From the NCBI GenBank assembly GCA_000992165.1, contig LBTS01000007.1, positions 1 to 33,544 on the forward strand: a stretch of DNA of 33,544 bases, given 5' to 3'. The stretch's first letter is position 1. Every line of letters starts with the position of its first letter. The notes beneath the pieces are model-generated. The model did not search any database, was not told where the DNA came from, and saw only the letters and a program-made list of their open reading frames with translations. Both the position numbers and the translations under genes were made by a program. Origin of the DNA: Candidatus Moranbacteria bacterium GW2011_GWC2_37_8. Its GTDB lineage: Bacteria; Patescibacteriota; Minisyncoccia; Moranbacterales; GWC2-37-73. Below are positions 29,395 to 33,544 of this stretch, in pieces.

Positions 29395-29506
29395 ATCTAC
29401 GAAATACGAAAAATACGAATGTGCTAATGTGAAATAGATTTTGTTTTGTTATGTGCAAATAATAATATCACATTTGTACATTCGTAAAAATTCGTAATTC
29501 GTAGAT
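29395..29506. repeat. Long inverted repeat spacer, family F (tpiA-fba)
   Basis: The left arm (29395-29436) begins ATCTACGAAATACGAAAAAT and the right arm (29466-29506) ends ATTCGTAATTCGTAGAT. About 34 of 41 positions can pair, with a ~29-base loop. It is the longest and cleanest paired-arm spacer in the window, with TACGAAA words tandemly repeated. It ends 8 bases before the fba ATG. Confidence 0.9.
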
Positions 29507-29514
29507 AAATATAT

Positions 29515-30438
29515 ATGATCACTTCAGTAAAAGAAATTTTAACCAAAGCCAAAGAGGGTGGATATGCAGTTGGAGCGTTCAACACTACCAACATGGAAAC
29601 CACTAGAGCTATTATCGAAGCTGCTCAGCAGCTGCGAAGTCCAGTGATAATTCAAATCACTGAAAAGACTATGGAATATGCTGGTGGTCGTCAGATTTTC
29701 AATATTGTGAAAAATATGGCGGAAATGTATGCGCCAGAAATTCCAATTGGAATTCATCTTGATCATGGCAAAAGTTTTGATATTTGCAAAAGGTGCGTAG
29801 AAATCGGATTTAATTCTGTGATGATCGATGGAAGCAGGAAAAACCTAAAAGATAATATTTCTATAACGAAGAACGTGGTGGATTATGCACACTCAGAAGG
29901 TATTGATGTGCAAGGTGAACTTGGAAGTGTTCCGTACATTGGAGAAATGGAAGCAGGCGAGGTTGATTGGGATAATTATATGACGCTGCCAAAAGAAGCT
30001 GCTGAATTTGTGGAAGAAACAGGCATTGATACTTTAGCAGTTGCTATTGGAAACGCTCATGGCTTCGTGAAAGAACGCAGCGTTCCGGACTATGACAGAC
30101 TTGTTAGGATTGTGGATAATGTTTCTGTTCCAATAGTTCTTCATGGTGCGTCAGACTGGGAAAAGGATCGAATCGATGAAGTTGTATCTAGAGGCGTAAG
30201 TTGTTTTAATGTTGATACTGCTACGCGCGTAGCATTTATTAATAGTATAATCAAGACTGTGAAAAGTCAGAACGAAGTTTCATTTGATATCCGTAAGATT
30301 CTAGGAGATGCTCAGGAGGAAGTGAAAAAGACCGTAATGAAAAAGATGGAAGATTTTTGCAGCAGTGGCAAATGCGTTGTGACAAATGATATACAAGTTG
30401 AGGTTGATAGGATTTCCGCTGAAATTGGAGAAGAATAA
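29515..30438 (+). CDS. fba: Fructose-bisphosphate aldolase, class II
   Basis: Zinc-dependent aldolase cleaving fructose-1,6-bisphosphate. 307 residues, normal for the short GatY/KbaY-like class II type. Metal and catalytic landmarks: HLDHGK (81-86), MIDGS, VQGELG, AVAIGNAHG, VLHGASDW and FNVDTATRVAF. Specificity within the class II family (fructose- versus tagatose-bisphosphate) is not settled by sequence, but location beside tpiA supports glycolysis. Confidence 0.94.
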   Translation: MITSVKEILTKAKEGGYAVGAFNTTNMETTRAIIEAAQQLRSPVIIQITEKTMEYAGGRQIFNIVKNMAEMYAPEIPIGIHLDHGKSFDICKRCVEIGFNSVMIDGSRKNLKDNISITKNVVDYAHSEGIDVQGELGSVPYIGEMEAGEVDWDNYMTLPKEAAEFVEETGIDTLAVAIGNAHGFVKERSVPDYDRLVRIVDNVSVPIVLHGASDWEKDRIDEVVSRGVSCFNVDTATRVAFINSIIKTVKSQNEVSFDIRKILGDAQEEVKKTVMKKMEDFCSSGKCVVTNDIQVEVDRISAEIGEE

Positions 30439-30474
30439 ATTATCCGGACTAGTTTGCGAATTATATTCGAATTA

Positions 30475-30525
30475 AATCCTAATTCGCGTGTAAATTGAAT
30501 TTTTGTTCGGATATAATTAGGATAA
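30475..30525 (+). promoter_or_regulatory. hypC promoter region with inverted repeat
   Basis: -10 TATAAT at 30512-30517; no convincing -35. ATCCTAATT (30475-30483) and AATTAGGAT (30515-30523) form a 9-bp inverted repeat whose right arm overlaps the -10. The 15-mer ATATAATTAGGATAA here (30511-30525) also occurs upstream of rpsH. Confidence 0.5.
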
Positions 30526-30536
30526 TAAATTCGGAT

Positions 30537-30749
30537 ATGTGTCTTACTATTCCAAAAAAAGTTATAGAAATAAAAGAGAATTTTATTGTTGTTGAAGATC
30601 ACAATGGCGATAGACAAGAACTCAAAACCCTGATAAAATCACTCAAAGTGGGTGACTTTGTTTTGGTGCAGCAAAATATTATTTTTGAAAAGCAAGACAA
30701 GGAAATTTCACAGGAGATCTTTGACATGATTAACACTAAGGGGGAATAG
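30537..30749 (+). CDS. hypC: Hydrogenase maturation chaperone HypC
   Basis: HypC carries the Fe(CN)2CO precursor with HypD and delivers it to the [NiFe] large subunit, using its N-terminal cysteine after Met removal. The start is placed at ATG 30537 to give MCLTIPKKVIEIKENFIVV; the essential Cys2 is present. An upstream in-frame start at 30495 would destroy that feature. 70 residues, usual for HypC. It ends one base before the next ATG and its 3' end carries AAGGGGG, a good Shine-Dalgarno for that gene. The hydrogenase structural genes follow, so role is consistent. Confidence 0.88.
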   Translation: MCLTIPKKVIEIKENFIVVEDHNGDRQELKTLIKSLKVGDFVLVQQNIIFEKQDKEISQEIFDMINTKGE

Positions 30750-30750
30750 C

Positions 30751-31458
30751 ATGAAAAATATCAAATTCACTAATGATGGCTATGACGCCCTTGCTAGGGT
30801 GGTTTTAAGTTGCTATCCGGTTCATCAGGAGTTGAACATTCAGGCAATGCAGTATTTAAAAAAAGCCGTAACTAGAATAATTGAATTTGACTGCGAGACT
30901 TTAATGGAAAAACTGCCAGCTCTTAAAGTGTCCATTTTGGAATTCGCGAAAGAAAAAAAATATCGCGAAATATCCAAAGACGTAATTGTTGAATTCTTTG
31001 CTGGTGGTATGCATTATGAAAAAATACTTCTCGATTTTGAGGAGTATAAGTTGCACATTGCACCTGGAAGCTTATTTAGTCTCATGACTATGTTTGCGCA
31101 TCTTGCAGTCCCAGTTGAATTGATGGGATATGAGGTTGACGGTTATGTTGGTAGATACAAGAAGGGCCAATTTGATTTTCCAGTACAAGGTTTGGTTGCA
31201 ACGAACAAGGATAAGATGTCTCTCAAGGATATTAGTTTTGAAAATCCTAAAACAGTACTCGTGCATTTTGCCATGATAATAGACATTAACCCGTCGACTG
31301 AAAAATTAGCTCAAATACGGGCCATGCAAGAGTCTGCAGAAATGTTTTTTCGCGGTTGTGTGTTATTGCAATCACGAGGCGGAGCAAATTATAATCGTTT
31401 TCCTTCTGATTGTAGGAAGAAAACTGAAAAAGCATTGGAGAACATCTCATTGCAATAG
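30751..31458 (+). CDS. Unrecognised protein coupled to hypC
   Basis: 235 residues, soluble, no signal or membrane segment. I do not recognise a family. Its first third (to about residue 85) has charged helical character; the later part includes HIAPGSLFSLMTMFAHLAVP, FDFPVQGLVA, and RGGANYNRFPSDCRKK. The ATG overlaps hypC closely (TAG, one base, ATG) and is preceded by AAGGGGG, so translation is probably coupled. A terminator follows. The position between hypC and the hydrogenase subunits suggests a role in hydrogenase maturation or regulation, which is inference only. Confidence 0.75.
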   Translation: MKNIKFTNDGYDALARVVLSCYPVHQELNIQAMQYLKKAVTRIIEFDCETLMEKLPALKVSILEFAKEKKYREISKDVIVEFFAGGMHYEKILLDFEEYKLHIAPGSLFSLMTMFAHLAVPVELMGYEVDGYVGRYKKGQFDFPVQGLVATNKDKMSLKDISFENPKTVLVHFAMIIDINPSTEKLAQIRAMQESAEMFFRGCVLLQSRGGANYNRFPSDCRKKTEKALENISLQ

Positions 31459-31485
31459 CAGGAATCGAAAGATTCCTGTTTTTTT
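31459..31485 (+). terminator. Intrinsic terminator after the hypC-coupled gene
   Basis: Stem CAGGAATC (31459-31466), GAAA tetraloop, GATTCCTG (31471-31478), T tract to 31485. A stable GNRA hairpin starting right after the stop codon. Confidence 0.92.
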
Positions 31486-31499
31486 ATATTTGAAAAATA

Positions 31500-31508
31500 T
31501 GCTATAAT
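31500..31508 (+). promoter_or_regulatory. Extended -10 promoter for the hydrogenase operon
   Basis: TGCTATAAT (hexamer 31503-31508). Transcription would start at about 31515, three bases before the ATG at 31518, so the mRNA would be leaderless or nearly so. Confidence 0.6.
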
Positions 31509-31517
31509 TTGTGGTAT

Positions 31518-32396
31518 ATGGAAAATCAAAATATAAAAATAAAAATTCAATCGGTAGATTTGAATTCAACTGCGGAAAAGGCAATCAAAGAAAAGGTTTT
31601 GCAAGCTGAAGAAATAAAAAAACCCAAGATCGCTATTGTATCGCTGACATCCTGTGAGGGATGTCAATTTGCATTACTTGATTTAGGTGAAAAGTTTATT
31701 GGAGCTATGGGTGGAGTTGAAATGGTTGATTTCAGATTATTAGAAGATCTGGAAGATGATGGAGGAAAATTGGATGTAGCTTTTGTAGAGGGAAATCCGA
31801 TGACTGCGGCAAACAAGAAAACACTACTTGAGCTTCGAAAAAGAAGCAAAATCTTGGTTGTACTTGGTAATTGCGCAGCTATGGGAGGAATTCCCGAAAT
31901 TAGGAATTATCACAAAAAAAAGCAGACCGTAAAACATGTTTATAAATACATTCAGGGGATTGAGATCGAGGAGGTTCAAGAGGTGGATAAATTTGTGGAT
32001 GTAGATTTTACGTTGCCAGGCTGCCCTATAACAGGTGAAGAATTTTTGGAATATCTGCCAATGCTTTTGGAGAGTGCAATGACAGGAAAAACATTGCCTG
32101 AGATTGTGGATAAGCCGGTTTGTGTGGAATGTAAACAAAATGGTAACCGTTGTCTTTTGCTCGACAAAAAGCCATGTTTCGGACCTATGATTTTAGGAGG
32201 ATGCAATTCAGTTTGCACGAATTCAGGGATGGGCTGCCAGGGCTGCAGAGGTCTTCGTCCGACTGGAAATGTGAAAGCTATGAAGGCAACACTTAAAACC
32301 ATGATAAGTGACGAAGAATTTGAAAATACAACTGAGATTTATGGACTTAGAGATGATATTGAAGAATGGGAATCAAATTATGACAGTAATCAGTAA
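31518..32396 (+). CDS. [NiFe] hydrogenase small subunit, group 3b-like
   Basis: Electron-transfer subunit of a cytosolic group 3 [NiFe] hydrogenase. 292 residues from ATG 31518. Proximal cluster ligands are C46 and C49 in TSCEGCQ, C119 in GNCAAMGG and C169 in LPGCP. Further cysteines C202, C205, C212, C220, C229, C233, C240 and C243 in VCVECKQNGNRC and GGCNSVCTN supply two more Fe-S clusters as in sulfhydrogenase delta subunits. Signal peptide absent, so cytosolic. The N-terminal ~35 residues (IKIKIQSVDLNSTAEKAIKE) are extra. The C-terminus ends at DSNQ, encoded by the start of a repeat array. Group 3b is judged from motif pattern, not alignment. Confidence 0.92.
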   Translation: MENQNIKIKIQSVDLNSTAEKAIKEKVLQAEEIKKPKIAIVSLTSCEGCQFALLDLGEKFIGAMGGVEMVDFRLLEDLEDDGGKLDVAFVEGNPMTAANKKTLLELRKRSKILVVLGNCAAMGGIPEIRNYHKKKQTVKHVYKYIQGIEIEEVQEVDKFVDVDFTLPGCPITGEEFLEYLPMLLESAMTGKTLPEIVDKPVCVECKQNGNRCLLLDKKPCFGPMILGGCNSVCTNSGMGCQGCRGLRPTGNVKAMKATLKTMISDEEFENTTEIYGLRDDIEEWESNYDSNQ

Positions 32397-32418
32397 CTCG
32401 TAACTGGTAACTAGTAAA
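32385..32418. repeat. Heptad repeat, family G, left of the S23 gene
   Basis: AGTAATC, AGTAACT, CGTAACT, GGTAACT, AGTAAA in register (32385-32418), running to the S23 ATG. The first units code for the last residues and stop of the hydrogenase small subunit, so the repeat encroaches on the gene. Confidence 0.9.
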
Positions 32419-32799
32419 ATGAATGTTTCAATTAAAAATTTTTATGATCTAGATGCTTGGAAGAAGGGTCATACGCTAGTTTTGGAAATTTATAAAATTA
32501 CGTCTGATTTTCCAAGAGAAGAAGCATATGGGATCACGAGCCAGCTAAGAAGAGCATCAAGTTCCATAACTGCCAATATCGCGGAAGGTTTTGCTAGGTA
32601 TCATTTTAAAGACAAGATAAAATTCTATTATAATTCAAGAGGATCAGCTGCAGAAGTTCATAATTTTTTATTATTAGCTAAAGATTTGGGATATATAGAT
32701 TTGGATACATGTGATACTTTGTGCAAAAAAGCCAGCGAAATTGGAAAATTGATAAATGGCTTAATAAGATCAACAGAACAGCAAATTAATAATTACTAA
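32419..32799 (+). CDS. Four-helix bundle protein, S23/IVP family
   Basis: 126 residues with the family signature FYDLDAWKKGHTLVLEIYKI, LRRASSSITANIAEGFAR and SAAEVHNFLLLAKDLGYID. This family is named from proteins encoded in intervening sequences of 23S rRNA genes in other bacteria and includes Avd, the accessory protein of diversity-generating retroelements. Its role when found alone is unknown. Here it is inserted between the two hydrogenase subunits and bracketed by inverted heptad repeats, resembling a mobile cassette. Not expected to be a hydrogenase component. Confidence 0.92.
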   Translation: MNVSIKNFYDLDAWKKGHTLVLEIYKITSDFPREEAYGITSQLRRASSSITANIAEGFARYHFKDKIKFYYNSRGSAAEVHNFLLLAKDLGYIDLDTCDTLCKKASEIGKLINGLIRSTEQQINNY

Positions 32800-32804
32800 T
32801 CTGC

Positions 32805-32841
32805 TATTGCTAGTTACTGATTACTAGTTACAAGTTACTAT
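32805..32841. repeat. Inverted heptad repeat, family G, right of the S23 gene
   Basis: AGTTACT, GATTACT, AGTTACA, AGTTACT (32812-32839), the reverse complement of the heptads to the left of the S23 gene. Separates the S23 gene from the hydrogenase large subunit. Confidence 0.9.
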
Positions 32842-32845
32842 TTTT

Positions 32846-33544
32846 ATGAACATAAAAATAAATCACATTGCAAAAATAGAAGGTCATACCGGTTTTATGG
32901 CTAGCGTCCTTCAGGGTGATGTTAAAAGTGCTAAATTTGAAGTGCAAGAAGGCGTGCGCTTGATTGAGGGAATCTTGATTGGTCGGCATTATAAAGACAT
33001 GCCAATCATTGCTCAGCGCATTTGCGGAATCTGTCCCGTGGTCCACAATCTGACATCAATCAAGGCAATTGAGAATGCGATGAAGGTTGAAGTCAGTGAA
33101 GAAACAAAAAAGCTTAGGCAAGTGATGGAGCATGCCCAATTTATTCATTCTCATGCGTTGCATCTGTTTTTTCTTTCACTAGCTGATTTCTTGGATATTG
33201 AAAATGATTTGGACCTCATCAAGGAATATCCGGAAGAAACTAAAAAAGCTATCAAGATTCGAGAATTTGGCATGGAAATGATAAAGCTTATCGGAGGGCG
33301 CGTCGTGCATCCAATGAGAAATGAAATTGGAGGATTCAAAAAGGCACCGACATTGGAAGAAATACAAAAGCTTATTTCAATGGGAGAGGAAATTATGCCT
33401 ATCGTTTTGGAATTGGCTGCATTTTTTGCAACTATCAAGACCCCGAATTTTTCTCGTCCTACGGAATATATCAGTATGCATAAAAGCGGCGAATATGCGA
33501 TTTATGATGGAGACATCATGTCCAATAAGGGCTTGAATATAAGC
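32846..33544 (+). CDS. [NiFe] hydrogenase large subunit, partial (cut by window end)
   Basis: Catalytic subunit with the Ni-Fe active site, running off the window after 233 codons. KIEGHTGF (10-17) is the N-terminal signature and RICGICPVVH (58-67) is the first nickel-binding motif, with C60 and C63. The second motif (DPCxxC/DPCLSC-type) lies past the end. Together with the small subunit it would form the hydrogenase core. Start at ATG 32846 five bases after the repeat array, without a Shine-Dalgarno. Complete identification needs downstream sequence. Confidence 0.92.
   Translation, partial: MNIKINHIAKIEGHTGFMASVLQGDVKSAKFEVQEGVRLIEGILIGRHYKDMPIIAQRICGICPVVHNLTSIKAIENAMKVEVSEETKKLRQVMEHAQFIHSHALHLFFLSLADFLDIENDLDLIKEYPEETKKAIKIREFGMEMIKLIGGRVVHPMRNEIGGFKKAPTLEEIQKLISMGEEIMPIVLELAAFFATIKTPNFSRPTEYISMHKSGEYAIYDGDIMSNKGLNIS

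Noticed and set aside
32419-32799. S23 protein as an Avd of a diversity-generating retroelement
   Set aside because: Same fold family, but no reverse transcriptase or template/variable repeat is present in the window.

Overview
The window reads as an AT-rich chromosomal segment of an uncultivated bacterium of the Candidate Phyla Radiation (Patescibacteria, Parcubacteria-like; a Moranbacteria-type lineage is plausible but not shown). Supporting points are the complete S10-spc ribosomal protein order with no rpmD (L30) between rpsE and rplO, which is a recognised CPR trait; short proteins with lysine/alanine-rich tails on S19, L22 and L23; Patescibacteria-style exported and coiled-coil proteins; and a group 3b-like [NiFe] hydrogenase, a type reported before from Parcubacteria. 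No rRNA, tRNA or CRISPR array was seen. Almost every gene is on the + strand.

Layout. 1-2.7 kb: rpsG and a fusA that is broken by a short out-of-frame deletion. 2.7-9.6 kb: an accessory block where tuf would normally follow fusA (ABC exporter, DUF4178-like protein, RhuM-Fic fusion, SDR oxidoreductase, a gene remnant, histidine-phosphatase-like protein, PUR-type nucleic-acid-binding protein, coiled-coil protein, anchored Cys-motif protein). 9.65-24.65 kb: tuf (with an in-frame 13-codon deletion in the G domain), rpsJ, then rplC through rplO, secY, adk and map. The alpha operon (infA, rpsM, rpsK, rpoA) does not follow. 24.65-25.37 kb: a gene-poor patch and one minus-strand small membrane protein gene with its own promoter, Shine-Dalgarno and terminator. 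25.37-30.44 kb: yqgF, a family 2 glycosyltransferase, galT, two membrane proteins, tpiA and fba, suggesting sugar-nucleotide/glycan supply and glycolysis. 30.5-33.5 kb: hypC, an unrecognised partner gene, the hydrogenase small subunit, a four-helix-bundle S23-type gene, and the start of the hydrogenase large subunit, cut by the window end.

The most striking feature is in the spacers. Nearly every intergenic gap of 50-130 bases is built from short degenerate tandem repeats (7-9 base period). In most gaps the left half is the approximate reverse complement of the right half, so the transcript could fold into a long imperfect hairpin ending at the next start codon. Several sequence families (called A-J here) alternate along the operon, and copies in one family resemble each other over their full length. 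I know of no described system that matches; the heptanucleotide STRR repeats of cyanobacteria are the closest analogy.

Other leads are a promoter plus attenuator-like leader between rpsJ and rplC, a palindromic operator over the -10 of the RhuM-Fic gene, overlapping divergent promoters at yqgF, and the S23 gene bracketed by inverted heptad repeats inside the hydrogenase operon. The fusA and tuf deletions could be assembly errors and must be checked against reads before any biological reading.
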